The notes beneath the pieces are model-generated. The model had not been told where the DNA came from, did no database searches, and worked only from the letters and a program-made list of their open reading frames with translations. DNA of 64,000 nucleotides from a bacterium (GTDB lineage Bacteria > Elusimicrobiota > Elusimicrobia > Elusimicrobiales > UBA9959): positions 62,001 through 126,000 of the forward strand of contig JAJYNO010000026.1 in the NCBI GenBank assembly GCA_021786295.1, given 5' to 3'. Numbering within the stretch: position 1 is the first letter of the stretch; each line of letters begins with the position of its first letter. The position numbers were made by a program, and so were the translations under genes. This document shows, in pieces, positions 43,423 through 52,831 of this stretch.

Positions 43423-46026
43423 CTAGCGCAGGGCCTTGAGCCGCTCGCGGACGGCGGCGTTGCCCGGCTCCTGCTGCAGGAAGCGCTCCCACTGCTCCCG
43501 CGCCAGGTCGTTGCGCCCCTCTTTCTCGTAGATGACGGCCAGACCGTACCTGGCCTGGTTGTCGGAGTCGTTCTCGGCGAGCAGCGCCTGCAGGTCGGCC
43601 TTCGCCTCGTCCAGCTTTCCGGCTCGGAAATAGAGCTTGGCCCTGAGCAGACGCGCCTTGGCCGAGGCCGGGGCTTCGGCGACGAGCACGTCCGCCCGCG
43701 CCAGCTCCGCCTTGGAAGGGGCGGAGGTCTCTACGCTCCCGGAAAGGCTCCTGTAGGAGCGCAGCCATTCCAGCGCCGCGTCGTCCTTTATCCCGAGCTG
43801 GCGGGAGACGCCAAAAAGGTTCTCGTCCAGCGCCGGGTTGTCGGGATCGGCGTGAACGCCGTCTATATACGCCTCCCGCGCCCTTTTATATTCCTTCAGC
43901 ACCGTGTAGAAATAGCCCTCGGCATTCCAGAGTTCTGCGTCCTGCGGGAAGATGGAGACCGCTTCAGGCAGGTCCTTCAGGGCGGCCGCTGCGGCCGCGG
44001 CCTTGTCGGGCATGCCCAGATATATCTCGGCCAGGGCGTGCCAGGTCATCGGGTTGAGCGGGTTTATAAAGGAGGAGAGCTGCAGGTCCTTCAGAGCCTC
44101 GTCCGTGCGGCCCAGACGCTTAAGGACTATCGCCCGGTTGAAGAAGATCTCGTCGTAACCCGGGTTGGCGCGCAGCGCCTGCGTGTACGCCCATACCCCT
44201 TTCTCCAGGTCCCCCGCGCGCACGTAGGCGTTGCCGTACTCGTAATCGCAGTTCACCTCGTGCGGGTCGGCCTTCCAGGCCGCGGTCAGGGAATCTATGG
44301 CCGCGGTGATGGGGCCCGTGCGCGCCTCCCTGAAGCCGCGGAAGAAATAGAACTCGCGGGCCATCTGGCGCTCCCAGACCCGGGCGCCCAGGGCGCAGAA
44401 CGCTATGAGAGCCCAGGCCGCCGCGGCGCCGGCCGCCGGGCGGCGCCAGGGGGCGCGCTGACGCGCGCCGGAGGTCCTGAGCGCCAGCGCCCCCGCCAGC
44501 CACCAGAACGCCAGGGCCGGCACGGCGAAATGTATAGAGACGTTGATCGTATTGTCGGCCAGCGCGCCGGCCAGTCCGGCCGCCAGCGGCACCGCCGAGT
44601 AACGGGCCTCCTCTCCGGCCGAACGGTAGAAACGCAGGAAACCGGCGAACAGGGCTGTCAGGAACCAGAGGTACGCGCCCAACCCGAGTATCCCGGACTG
44701 GGAGAACTGTTCAAGCACTTCGTCGTGCGCGTTATTGGCGTGCGTGCGCAGTCCGCGTATCGCCGGATAGTTCACCAGCAGGCGGCCCTGGAAAAAAGGG
44801 TAGAAGAGCTCGAACTGCCCCCAGCCGTTGCCGAGCAGCGGGTTCTGCAGCCCCATCTGCCAGGCGCTGGCCCAGATCAGAAGGCGCTGGTGGAACGAGG
44901 CGTAGACGCGACCGTGGTCTCCGGAGAGGCTAACGGCAGAAGGGCTCTTTATCCCGGAGGCGGCCTCCTCAACGCGTTCCGCCAGGCCCGAGCTGAACGG
45001 CTTCAGGTTGTCCGAAGGCCAGAAGACCACGAACAACAGCAGCGCGGCCAGCAGCGGATAAAGGAACCGGCCGTTGGCCTTCAGCTGGGCGCGTTGGGAG
45101 CCGAAGACAAAAAGGAAAGAGACCGCGACGGCCGCGCCCAGCCACGACGAGCGCGTCAGGCTGGCCATCAGCATCCCGGTCAGGGAAAAAAGCGCGAACG
45201 AGTAGAAAACCCTCTTAACGGCGGTGTCGGCCTTCATCAGCAGCGAGAGGGTGAAGGGCAGGAACATCACCGCGTAGGTGGAGACGAAATTCGGGTTGCC
45301 GAAAGTGGAGACGGAGCGGTTGCCGTAAGGATTAAGCAGCTTGCCCCAGACCAGTTCCAGATGGAAGTACTGCAGTATGCCGTAGAGGGAGGCCAGAACG
45401 CCAGCGGACAGGCCCAGGTGCAGTATGTCCTCCTGGCGGCAGCGGCGCACCAGCAGCCAGGCGGCCGTGATCCCGGTGACCCAGACAAGGAAGCCGTAAG
45501 GGTCGAAGAAGCGGTCGAAGAAGGCGTCCCCTACCGCGGGGCCCTTCAGCCAGGGGAACAGGATCCACAGCGAGCCCCAGCCCAGTATGAAGAACAGCCA
45601 TTTGCCGGCCGACACCGGCGCCTCCTCCCCGGCGTACGGCACGGAGAGGGACAGGTAGAAGACGGCCAGGCAGTTCACGAGGAAGAAAAGGCCGGCCTTG
45701 AAGCCTTCGGAGGCCATCGCCGGATGGAAGAACGGAGCGTGCCCGAACCAGGACCAGACGAAGGACACCACGTACACCAGCGCCAGGACGCCGAGCGGCC
45801 TGGAGAGGTGCGTCGAGGGCATCAGCCAGCGGCCGCGCCTGACGGAATAGAACAGGAAAAGAGCCGCCGCGCCCAGCACAGCGGCGTTGAGCAGCGCGAT
45901 CTGGAAATAATAAGGGTTGCGGGTAAGCCCGGTGAAGAAGATCAGCGGCGACACCAGAAAGGCCGCAGTAAGCAGCAGCGCGAGAGGTCCGCGGGGAACA
46001 GGAAGGCCGTTGCCGGTTTCAGCCAT
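43423..46026 (-). CDS. O-antigen ligase/polymerase-family membrane protein with TPRs
   Basis: 867 residues. About 12 transmembrane helices in the first 510 residues with the Wzy_C loop (LLGNGWGQFELFYPFFQGRL, then RTHANNAHDEVLEQFSQSG, holding the histidines and acidic residues of WaaL/PilO ligases), then TPRs from about 560 (CDYEYGNAYVRAGDLEKG and following units). The family transfers lipid-linked glycans to lipid A or to pilin, or polymerises them. Second of two similar tandem genes just upstream of the pilus locus, hence a pilin or surface-protein ligase is plausible. Ends at a terminator. Confidence 0.86.
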   Translation of the reverse strand: MAETGNGLPVPRGPLALLLTAAFLVSPLIFFTGLTRNPYYFQIALLNAAVLGAAALFLFYSVRRGRWLMPSTHLSRPLGVLALVYVVSFVWSWFGHAPFFHPAMASEGFKAGLFFLVNCLAVFYLSLSVPYAGEEAPVSAGKWLFFILGWGSLWILFPWLKGPAVGDAFFDRFFDPYGFLVWVTGITAAWLLVRRCRQEDILHLGLSAGVLASLYGILQYFHLELVWGKLLNPYGNRSVSTFGNPNFVSTYAVMFLPFTLSLLMKADTAVKRVFYSFALFSLTGMLMASLTRSSWLGAAVAVSFLFVFGSQRAQLKANGRFLYPLLAALLLFVVFWPSDNLKPFSSGLAERVEEAASGIKSPSAVSLSGDHGRVYASFHQRLLIWASAWQMGLQNPLLGNGWGQFELFYPFFQGRLLVNYPAIRGLRTHANNAHDEVLEQFSQSGILGLGAYLWFLTALFAGFLRFYRSAGEEARYSAVPLAAGLAGALADNTINVSIHFAVPALAFWWLAGALALRTSGARQRAPWRRPAAGAAAAWALIAFCALGARVWERQMAREFYFFRGFREARTGPITAAIDSLTAAWKADPHEVNCDYEYGNAYVRAGDLEKGVWAYTQALRANPGYDEIFFNRAIVLKRLGRTDEALKDLQLSSFINPLNPMTWHALAEIYLGMPDKAAAAAAALKDLPEAVSIFPQDAELWNAEGYFYTVLKEYKRAREAYIDGVHADPDNPALDENLFGVSRQLGIKDDAALEWLRSYRSLSGSVETSAPSKAELARADVLVAEAPASAKARLLRAKLYFRAGKLDEAKADLQALLAENDSDNQARYGLAVIYEKEGRNDLAREQWERFLQQEPGNAAVRERLKALR

Positions 46027-46038
46027 CGCCAGGGCCTG

Positions 46039-48489
46039 TCAGCGAGGCGCGCCCGCCGAGGACCGGCCACCGCCCACCACGCTCTTTATCTCCGAGCTGC
46101 TCACGCTCTTCGCGCGGCCGGCCTTTATCCTGGCCTCTACGATGGCCAGGTTGTGCTTGGCCTGAGCATAGTTGGGGTCGAGCTTAAGGGCCAGGTAGTA
46201 GTTCCTGGCCGCCTCGTCGAACTCCCCCAGCGCGTACTGCACGTTGGCCAGGAGGGTATAGCCTTCCGGCGTGCCGTGGTTATGATTGGGGACGAAGCAC
46301 TTCCACGCGTCCACGTTATGCAGGTACTCGGTCTCGGCCGCCTTGTAGTCGCCGCGCAGGATGTCTATCTGCGCCTTACGGTAATAGGTAGGCGCGTAGA
46401 CCGGGTCGAGATTCTCGTAGAGGTTGAAGCGGGCCATCGCCTTGTCCAGGTACTCGTTGGCCTTCTTCATGTCTCCCTTCTGCACGTAGTAGTCGTGCAT
46501 CTTAAGGTAAAGGGTGCCCACCTGGAAATGCATCTGCACGTAGTTCGGCGCTATGCTGCGCACGTACTCGTAGGCGGCCATCGCGCGCTCGAAGTCGTCG
46601 CGGGGAACGTCGTTCTTATCCCCCCATTCCGGGTGGTAGGACTTCTCCATGTTGAAGCGGTCGTTGAAGACGTTACCCGTGAAGTAGTACGGCATGATGA
46701 AGTACTTGTCCAGCTCGTTCACCTTGCGGTAGTAGGTGATAGCGTCCTCCCACTTGCCCTGCTTGGAGAAGAAGATCGCCATGTTATGGTAGACGTCGCC
46801 CCTGAACCAGCCCCAGAAATAGTACATTGGCAGCAGCGTCAGCAGGATGACCCCCGGAACAGTGACGGAGACACCGCGCAGCATCACGCCGCCGAAAGCG
46901 TAGACCGCGTAGCCCACGCAGGCCAGCATGATGGCCCAGGAAACGTACCACTGCAGTATCTCACCGCCCGCGACGTAGTTCCGGATCGGGCCCTGGAGGT
47001 CGGAGAACTCGCCCAGCACGAGATAGGCCGTGTAAAGGACGGCCGCTATGCCGGCCGCTCTGGCGATCCAGACCGCCAGCATGTAGAACCCGCCTTTCTC
47101 CGGCGCGGCGGCTTCAGATCCCTTCTTCTGCTCAGGCTCGTCGCAGTGCAGCTCCCAGAGCGCGTGCCCCCGCGAAATACTGACTATCACGCCGGGCAGC
47201 AGGCCGAAGAAGATCCCCGAGGAGACGAAGCGCATGCTGACGTCCGTGAAGTTGTGCGCCAGCATGGCCAGGAGCGACGTGAGGTAACCCAGCAGGTCGT
47301 AGGCCACTGGCGGCGGCCTGGAACCTTTCAGGTTGGAGGTGAGGACGCTCAAGCCGCGCAGGCCGACAACGGTGACGAACGCGATTATCCAGATGTAGAG
47401 ACCGAAGCCGATAACGCCGTTGTCCATCCACTCCTCGAGGTGCTCGTCCTCGGCGTGGTCCGTCTCGGTGTTGTGCTTTCCCTCTATGTGGAAGATGGCA
47501 GGTCTGCGATAGGCCGGATAGATTATCTTGAAACTGCCGACTCCCACGCCCACCAGCGGGTGCGTCTCTATCATCTCCCACGTGGACAGCCAGGTATTGA
47601 CGCGGAAGCTGTAAGAAGCGGGATTCCCGAACTTGTAGATGATGAATACGGCCGCCACGGGGATGACGGAGGCCAGTCCCAGGAAAGCGGCCTTGCTTAT
47701 CTTCAGCTTCTCGCGCAGGAAGAAATAGCCGTAGAACAGGACGAAAAGGAAGGAGGAAACCCCGAAGCCGAGGAAGGCGCCCTTCGTCTGGGTGCCGTAG
47801 AGGCACAGCAGGGACATCAGGACCAGCGGCAGCAGCAGCACGGACCTCTTCTTAAGGTACTGGGCCACTATCAGCGGCAGTATCAGCACGATGAAGTTCC
47901 CGAAGAAATTGGGATTGCCGTAAGTAGAAAAGACGCGAGGGCCGAAGGCCCCGCGCCAGACGAACGGGTCGATGCCCAGCCCCGGCCCGGGAGGGAAGAA
48001 CCTCGTGTCGAAGAACTGGATCACCCCGTAGGTCATCGATATATAGGCCGTCAGCATCAGTATCTTCGTCAGGCGGTCTACGGCCTCGGAGGTGAACTCG
48101 CGTATCACTATCAGGGTCACCGACATGTATAGGATATAACGGACGAAATCGTCCACGCTGGGGCCCTTGTAAGGCACATGCGTGAACGAAACGATCACGT
48201 AGAGGAGATAGGCGAAGAACGGGGCCAGGAAGACGAAGTCCTGCTTATGGAAGGCCCGGCGTCCCTCCAGTATCAGCAGCGAGACCCACAGCCCCAGCAG
48301 GCCTATGCCGCCCATCTGCAGCAGGGTTATCTTGACCTGCGCGGAATCGTAGGTGCGCAGGTAGAAGGTGTCGGAGACCAGCAGATAAAGGATCGGCAGC
48401 CACCACCAGATGACCTTCCTGGCGAAGCTTACCCCAGGTGCTGCTGTCACATCGTCGTCCGCGGCCGGGAGATTGTATTTTTTTGCCAT
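46039..48489 (-). CDS. O-antigen ligase/polymerase-family membrane protein with TPRs (paralogue)
   Basis: 816 residues. Same plan as its downstream neighbour: about 12 helices, a Wzy_C-like loop (HPLVGVGVGSFKIIYPAYRR, with HNTETDHAEDEHLEEWMDNG), and TPRs from about residue 580. Sequence similarity to the neighbour is at the level of architecture, so the duplication is old. The 12-base gap implies co-transcription. No ribosome site or -10 box is obvious before the ATG at 48489. Confidence 0.86.
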   Translation of the reverse strand: MAKKYNLPAADDDVTAAPGVSFARKVIWWWLPILYLLVSDTFYLRTYDSAQVKITLLQMGGIGLLGLWVSLLILEGRRAFHKQDFVFLAPFFAYLLYVIVSFTHVPYKGPSVDDFVRYILYMSVTLIVIREFTSEAVDRLTKILMLTAYISMTYGVIQFFDTRFFPPGPGLGIDPFVWRGAFGPRVFSTYGNPNFFGNFIVLILPLIVAQYLKKRSVLLLPLVLMSLLCLYGTQTKGAFLGFGVSSFLFVLFYGYFFLREKLKISKAAFLGLASVIPVAAVFIIYKFGNPASYSFRVNTWLSTWEMIETHPLVGVGVGSFKIIYPAYRRPAIFHIEGKHNTETDHAEDEHLEEWMDNGVIGFGLYIWIIAFVTVVGLRGLSVLTSNLKGSRPPPVAYDLLGYLTSLLAMLAHNFTDVSMRFVSSGIFFGLLPGVIVSISRGHALWELHCDEPEQKKGSEAAAPEKGGFYMLAVWIARAAGIAAVLYTAYLVLGEFSDLQGPIRNYVAGGEILQWYVSWAIMLACVGYAVYAFGGVMLRGVSVTVPGVILLTLLPMYYFWGWFRGDVYHNMAIFFSKQGKWEDAITYYRKVNELDKYFIMPYYFTGNVFNDRFNMEKSYHPEWGDKNDVPRDDFERAMAAYEYVRSIAPNYVQMHFQVGTLYLKMHDYYVQKGDMKKANEYLDKAMARFNLYENLDPVYAPTYYRKAQIDILRGDYKAAETEYLHNVDAWKCFVPNHNHGTPEGYTLLANVQYALGEFDEAARNYYLALKLDPNYAQAKHNLAIVEARIKAGRAKSVSSSEIKSVVGGGRSSAGAPR

Positions 48490-48629
48490 GATCTCTGATG
48501 CAGGAAAAGACCGGCGCGGGCTGGCCCAGGGAAGAACTGCCTGGGCCGGGCCGGCACAGCCGCCCCCCGCGGCCCTTTACGCGCGCCCCGGACGCGCCGG
48601 GCCCGGAAAAGCGCGTCCGAAAAGATCTC

Positions 48630-48701
48630 AGCCGAGGATGGGACTCGAACCCACAACCTGTCGCTTACGAAGCGAATGCTCTACCGTTGAGCTACCTCGG
48701 C
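48630..48701 (-). tRNA. tRNA-Thr (anticodon CGT)
   Basis: 72 bases on the minus strand: acceptor GCCGAGG/CCTCGGC, D arm GCTC/GAGC, anticodon loop TTCGTAA (CGT, reads ACG), T arm GTGGG/CCCAT with TTCGAGT. The bottom pair of the anticodon stem is a T-C mismatch. The discriminator base is T, and CCA is not encoded. The 300-base stretch 48490-48807 holds nothing else that I can recognise. Confidence 0.95.
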
Positions 48702-48807
48702 AACGGATGTAAATTATATAGTAATTTTGCCGGAAATTCAAAATTCAGCAGGAGAACGCCCCCGCCAGCCGTCAGGCGGGGACGGAAAAGGACGACGCCC
48801 GCGCCCC

Positions 48808-48951
48808 CTATTTCTTGCAGTCGGTGCCGCTGCGCGAAAGGTTGCAGGACGGTTCCTGCTGGGCCTTTACGGCCACCTTCGAGCGGACCGCGGCGCAGGC
48901 CCCCAGCAGGCACAGCAGCGCCGCCAGCAGGCAGAATTTAGCCGATCTCAT
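48808..48951 (-). CDS. Small lipoprotein
   Basis: 47 residues. MRSAKFCLLAALLCLLGAC is a lipoprotein signal with lipobox LGAC; the mature chain has about 29 residues and two further cysteines. A purine-rich GGGGGG stretch lies just before the ATG at 48951. Entericidin-sized lipoproteins of this type are often missed; no family recognised. Single gene between tRNA-Thr and the divergent flavoprotein operon. Confidence 0.6.
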   Translation of the reverse strand: MRSAKFCLLAALLCLLGACAAVRSKVAVKAQQEPSCNLSRSGTDCKK

Positions 48952-49073
48952 ATCCCCCCCTCCCCTCACCCGAGTATAGCACATAAAAGGCAGGCAAGAC
49001 GCGGCCGGGGCGAGCGGGACAGGCGGGCTTTTTTGTATAGTATGGGGCGGAAAAGCGCTACAAGGAGCCGAAA

Positions 49074-50618
49074 GTGAACACCCCACCAGCAGAGCCTGCC
49101 GCGGACCCGATGGCCGCCGAATCCCTGCCGGAACTGCCGCGCCAGCAGACCAATCCCTCCCGCTGGAACGGCGCGGGCTGGGCCGCCTTCGCGGCGCACC
49201 TGCGCTCCCGAGGGATAGAGATCTCCGAAAAGAGGCCGGCCCTGGCCGTCTACGCCACGGACAGCGGCGGGCTGGCCTGCGGCATGCCTCACGGCGTGGC
49301 GCTGGCCCGCAGCACGGAACAGGTGTCCGAGATCATGAAGGCCGCGCAAAAGTACCGGGTACCGGTCACCGTCAAGGGCGGCGGGCTCACCACCGAGGGA
49401 GAGACCGTCGCCTACGGAGGGCTGCTGCTGGACATGCGGGGCATGAGCGAAGTGCTCTCGATAGACAAAGCGGCCCTGACGGTGCGGACCCAGGCCGGCA
49501 TCTACTGGCATTCGCTGGCCGAGGCGCTGAGACGCGAAGGCCTGGACTATCTCTCCGCCCCCCTCAACATGACCTCCTCCGTCGGCGGCACTCTGCAGGT
49601 GGGCGGCATCGACGTCAATTCCCCGCGCCTCGGCTGCAGCGCCGACCAGGCCGTGAGCCTGAAGGTAGTGACCCCGACCGGGGAGATAAAGGAATGCTCC
49701 GAGACCGAGGACCCGGAGCTCTTCGAGCGGGTGCTGCTGGGCTACGGGCAGTTCGGGATCGTAACCGAGGCCGTAATGAGGGTGCGCCGGTTCACTCCGA
49801 TAACGATGCGCTATTTCTATTATTCCTCCATAGTCGAAGCGATGGAGGACCTGAAGATGCTCGTACGCGGAGACGCGGCGGACTACTGCGGGATCCTGAC
49901 CATAATGGACAAGGCCGTGAACCTGCTGGTGGCCTTCGACTCCGACGAGAGGGAGCGGGCCTTCTTCCGGACCTGGCGCAAAGAGCTGCGGGGCCACGGC
50001 GAGGCGGGCTTCGCGCTGCGCATGGCCGTCCACTACGCCCTGCGCCCCTGGAAGCTCCCGGAGGCGCTCTACCTGCTCTCGCGCAAGAACGCGATGCAGC
50101 CAGAGTTCTTCCCCTCCCACCACATGGAGAAAGGGAAGATAGTGGACCGCACCGTCGTCTTCAGCAACGCCGTCTGGAAGTTCTGGGGCGGCAGGAGAAT
50201 GGTGATCCCGGACCTGGCCACCAGCGAGGAGAAGTTCGTGGAGGCCATAGTGCGCGGCAACGAGGTCTGCAGGAAGTACTTCAAGTACTACACTCTCTAC
50301 TGCGTGGCTATAAAGCTCAGGGACGGCCTGCCCCGCTACGAGCTGTCCTGCATACCACCCGACGCGCGGGGCTACGCCTACGGCTGCGAGTTCGAACCTA
50401 TGCTGGGCGGCGCGGAGTACAGCCGCGACTACCTGCAGAGCTTCAAGAACGAGATCTACGACATCGGCGCGGAGATGAAGACCAGTTATTACCGCTTCGG
50501 CGGGGTAATGAAGGGCTACATACGCCGCGCCTTCGGCGACGAACTGGTGGACAGGCACCTGGCGCTCAAGCGGGAGGCCGATCCGGCCATGGTGCTCAAC
50601 CCCGACGTTATCTTCTGA
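49074..50618 (+). CDS. FAD-binding oxidoreductase, VAO/cytokinin-dehydrogenase-like
   Basis: 514 residues from GTG at 49074, with AAGGAG 7 bases upstream and a TATAGT box at 49036-49041. The FAD domain shows GVALARSTEQVSEIMKAAQK, VTVKGGGLTTEGETVAYGG, a buried MTSSVGGTLQVGGID and the substrate-domain start VTPTGEIKECSE; GYGQFGIVTEAVMRV is typical of the vanillyl-alcohol oxidase/PCMH superfamily. Likely cytosolic. The next two genes code for an iron-sulfur protein and a geranylgeranyl-reductase-like flavoprotein, so electrons may pass between them. Substrate unknown; AGPS-like ether-lipid synthases are related but the C-terminal pattern fits cytokinin dehydrogenase better. Confidence 0.85.
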   Translation: MNTPPAEPAADPMAAESLPELPRQQTNPSRWNGAGWAAFAAHLRSRGIEISEKRPALAVYATDSGGLACGMPHGVALARSTEQVSEIMKAAQKYRVPVTVKGGGLTTEGETVAYGGLLLDMRGMSEVLSIDKAALTVRTQAGIYWHSLAEALRREGLDYLSAPLNMTSSVGGTLQVGGIDVNSPRLGCSADQAVSLKVVTPTGEIKECSETEDPELFERVLLGYGQFGIVTEAVMRVRRFTPITMRYFYYSSIVEAMEDLKMLVRGDAADYCGILTIMDKAVNLLVAFDSDERERAFFRTWRKELRGHGEAGFALRMAVHYALRPWKLPEALYLLSRKNAMQPEFFPSHHMEKGKIVDRTVVFSNAVWKFWGGRRMVIPDLATSEEKFVEAIVRGNEVCRKYFKYYTLYCVAIKLRDGLPRYELSCIPPDARGYAYGCEFEPMLGGAEYSRDYLQSFKNEIYDIGAEMKTSYYRFGGVMKGYIRRAFGDELVDRHLALKREADPAMVLNPDVIF

Positions 50619-50626
50619 GGAGAAAA

Positions 50627-51550
50627 ATGGACCAGGATATAACCGCCGTAACAGGCTTCGGGAACTGCACCGGCTGCGCGGTCTGCCTGCTTACCTGTCC
50701 GGTCTGGCGCAGGACCCACGACGTGCTGATGACCAACTGCGGCCGTACCCGCGCCCTGCAGGCCGGCGCCGCTCCGGAGGACCTGGAGGCGTCCGCCGAG
50801 GCCTGCCTGTTCTGCGGCGCCTGCGCCGCCGTCTGCCCGTCCGGGGTCGACACCCTGTCGCTGACGGCGGCCCTGCGCGCGGCGCTGCCCCAGAAGCGCA
50901 TGACCGCCGGACGCCGCCGCTCCCCGGCTTCCTTTACCTATGCCGGCAGGACGGTCCTCCTGCCGGGTCCTGACCTGCGGGCCGACGCGCTGCTGCTGGA
51001 GAAGCTTGCTTCGCTGCTGGACGCGGCCGTCCCACCCTGCGACGAACTGTCTGACCTGGCAGCCGACCTTGACGCGGGCCTGCGGGCCGACCCGGAGCGC
51101 CTGCGCGCGGTTACGGCGGCCGCGGGCGAGGCCTCGGGTCTCGTGGCGGCGGAAGGTTTCGCGCTCAGGCACCTTAGGAAGTGGTTCCCCGCCCTCCCCT
51201 CGAAAGGGCTGGGAGAGGCGCTGCTGGGGCGCTGCCGCGGCGGGCTGAGACCCGGCGACCTCTACGTGGTGGACGCGCGCGCGTTCAATTCCGACCGCGG
51301 GCGGCTCATAAGGCTCTACGACGCGCTCCGGCAGGAGACCGGCTGCGCTCTGAGCACCAGTCTGCAGCGCGCGGCCATTCCCGCCGGCCCGGCCCGCGGG
51401 ACGCCCCGCTCCGCCGACAGCGAGACCCAGGCGCGCTGGGTGCTGGGACGCTTCCGGCCCCGGCGCGTCGTGGTGGAATCCCCGTCGGAACTGGGACTCT
51501 ACGGCTCGGTAGCCGAAGTCCCGGTGCTCCACCTGGGAGAGCTGGCGTGA
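50627..51550 (+). CDS. 2x[4Fe-4S] ferredoxin-domain protein (GlcF-like N-terminus)
   Basis: 307 residues with a GAGGAG ribosome site. Two cluster motifs at the N-terminus: C14, C17, C20, C24 (CTGCAVCLLTCP) and C60, C63, C66, C70 (CLFCGACAAVCP). The remaining 230 residues resemble a shortened heterodisulfide-reductase/GlcF-type fold but the CCG cysteine motifs are absent. Probably an electron carrier for the neighbouring flavoproteins. Eight bases after the FAD oxidoreductase gene and overlapping the next gene by four bases. Confidence 0.85.
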   Translation: MDQDITAVTGFGNCTGCAVCLLTCPVWRRTHDVLMTNCGRTRALQAGAAPEDLEASAEACLFCGACAAVCPSGVDTLSLTAALRAALPQKRMTAGRRRSPASFTYAGRTVLLPGPDLRADALLLEKLASLLDAAVPPCDELSDLAADLDAGLRADPERLRAVTAAAGEASGLVAAEGFALRHLRKWFPALPSKGLGEALLGRCRGGLRPGDLYVVDARAFNSDRGRLIRLYDALRQETGCALSTSLQRAAIPAGPARGTPRSADSETQARWVLGRFRPRRVVVESPSELGLYGSVAEVPVLHLGELA

Positions 51551-52761
51551 GCGGGATAAAGACCGACGTGGTGATAGTAGGATCCGGTCCTTCCGGCGCG
51601 GCAGCGGCCAAGCGGCTCACCGACGCGGGCTACGAGGCGGTCATGCTGGAGCGCAAGGCGATGCCCCGTCACAAACCGTGCAGCGGCATCCTCTCCCCGC
51701 GCGGCCACCGCTTCCTGATCGAGAACTTCGGGCCGCTGCCAGAAGAGACCCTGCACAAGCCGCGCTACTGCCGCGGCGTCACGTTCCACTTCCCGCGCGG
51801 CGGCGAGCTGCCGATGGACTTCGACGGCGGCCCCACCCCGCACATGCACCGGAAGTTCTGCGACGCCTGGGCCGTCAAGCGCAGCGGGGCCGTACTGCAC
51901 GCCTCGACGGAGTTCCTCTCGCTGGAGGACGATGGCAGGCGCGTGCGCGTCCGCGCGAGCAGGAACGGCGAGCCGGTCACGTACGACGCGCGCTACGTGA
52001 TAGGCGCGGACGGTCCCCGCCTGGCGGTGACGAGATCCCTCTACCCGGAGTACGCCAAGAGCATCCCGTGGTTCGTCGTCGGACAGAAGTTCCACGCGAT
52101 AAAGGACTGCCCGCTGGACGAGGAATACTTCCATTTCTGGTTCGACCCGCAGCTCGGCCACTACACCTGGAGCCACGCCCGGGACGGCAGGCAGATAGTG
52201 GGCGTGGGCTTCAGGAGCGGCGAAGTCTTCGACGCGAAGCACGCCCGGGTGGTGGAGCACCTGGAGCGCCGCCACGGGGTCAGGCTGGGTCCGGGCGAGG
52301 ACACGGAGATAGTTACCGCCAATTTCGGCCCGTCGCTGATAAACCGCTACGTCTTCGGCCGCGGGAACACGCTGATAACCGGGCAGGCGGCAGGCTTCTT
52401 CAACATGATAGCCGAGGGCATGAGCTGCGCTCTGCATTCCGGCGCCATAGCCGGCGAAGCCGCGGTGCAGGCGTTCCGCTACGGCTCCGACGTGCAGAAG
52501 CTATACCGGGAGATGATCCAGTCGGAGGTCCGCCGCACGTCCGACCAGTGGAACCCGTTCAAGATCCTGTTCGGCCGCCCGCACGAGGCCGATTTCCGCG
52601 GCGCTCTTGCCAGGCTCCCGGCGGGACGCCGCCGCCTCATCTGGGGCGACATCTGGAGTTTCGTAAAACTGTACTCCCCCCTGAACTGGGGCAGGCAGAT
52701 GTTCTGGCAGGGGGTACTGCGCCAGCTCACGGGCCGCTATTCCCCCTCGCGCTGGCTTTAG
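51547..52761 (+). CDS. Geranylgeranyl-reductase-family flavoprotein
   Basis: 404 residues from GTG at 51547 (GTGA overlap). TDVVIVGSGPSGAAAAKRL binds FAD, and HKPCSGILSPRG is the family's conserved PCSG motif; GADGPRLAVTR and GRGNTLITGQAAGFFNMIAEG complete the FAD site. Family members reduce double bonds of geranylgeranyl chains in chlorophyll, archaeal lipids or menaquinones. Together with a ferredoxin-type protein it could hydrogenate isoprenoid chains; the isoprenoid operon 30 kb away is a possible source of substrate. Other family members act on unrelated substrates, so this is not certain. Confidence 0.85.
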   Translation: MSGIKTDVVIVGSGPSGAAAAKRLTDAGYEAVMLERKAMPRHKPCSGILSPRGHRFLIENFGPLPEETLHKPRYCRGVTFHFPRGGELPMDFDGGPTPHMHRKFCDAWAVKRSGAVLHASTEFLSLEDDGRRVRVRASRNGEPVTYDARYVIGADGPRLAVTRSLYPEYAKSIPWFVVGQKFHAIKDCPLDEEYFHFWFDPQLGHYTWSHARDGRQIVGVGFRSGEVFDAKHARVVEHLERRHGVRLGPGEDTEIVTANFGPSLINRYVFGRGNTLITGQAAGFFNMIAEGMSCALHSGAIAGEAAVQAFRYGSDVQKLYREMIQSEVRRTSDQWNPFKILFGRPHEADFRGALARLPAGRRRLIWGDIWSFVKLYSPLNWGRQMFWQGVLRQLTGRYSPSRWL

Positions 52762-52831
52762 CCAGTCTGGACCGGGAGCGGACCTAATTAGTAACATTTC
52801 CGCGTCGTTCAACTTCCATCTGGGGAGGATT

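Noticed and set aside
43852-48132. A 1426-codon open frame on the plus strand
   Set aside because: It is antisense to two clear O-antigen-ligase/TPR genes; the product is rich in Arg, Gly, His and Gln without domains. Long antisense frames are expected in GC-rich DNA with biased third positions.
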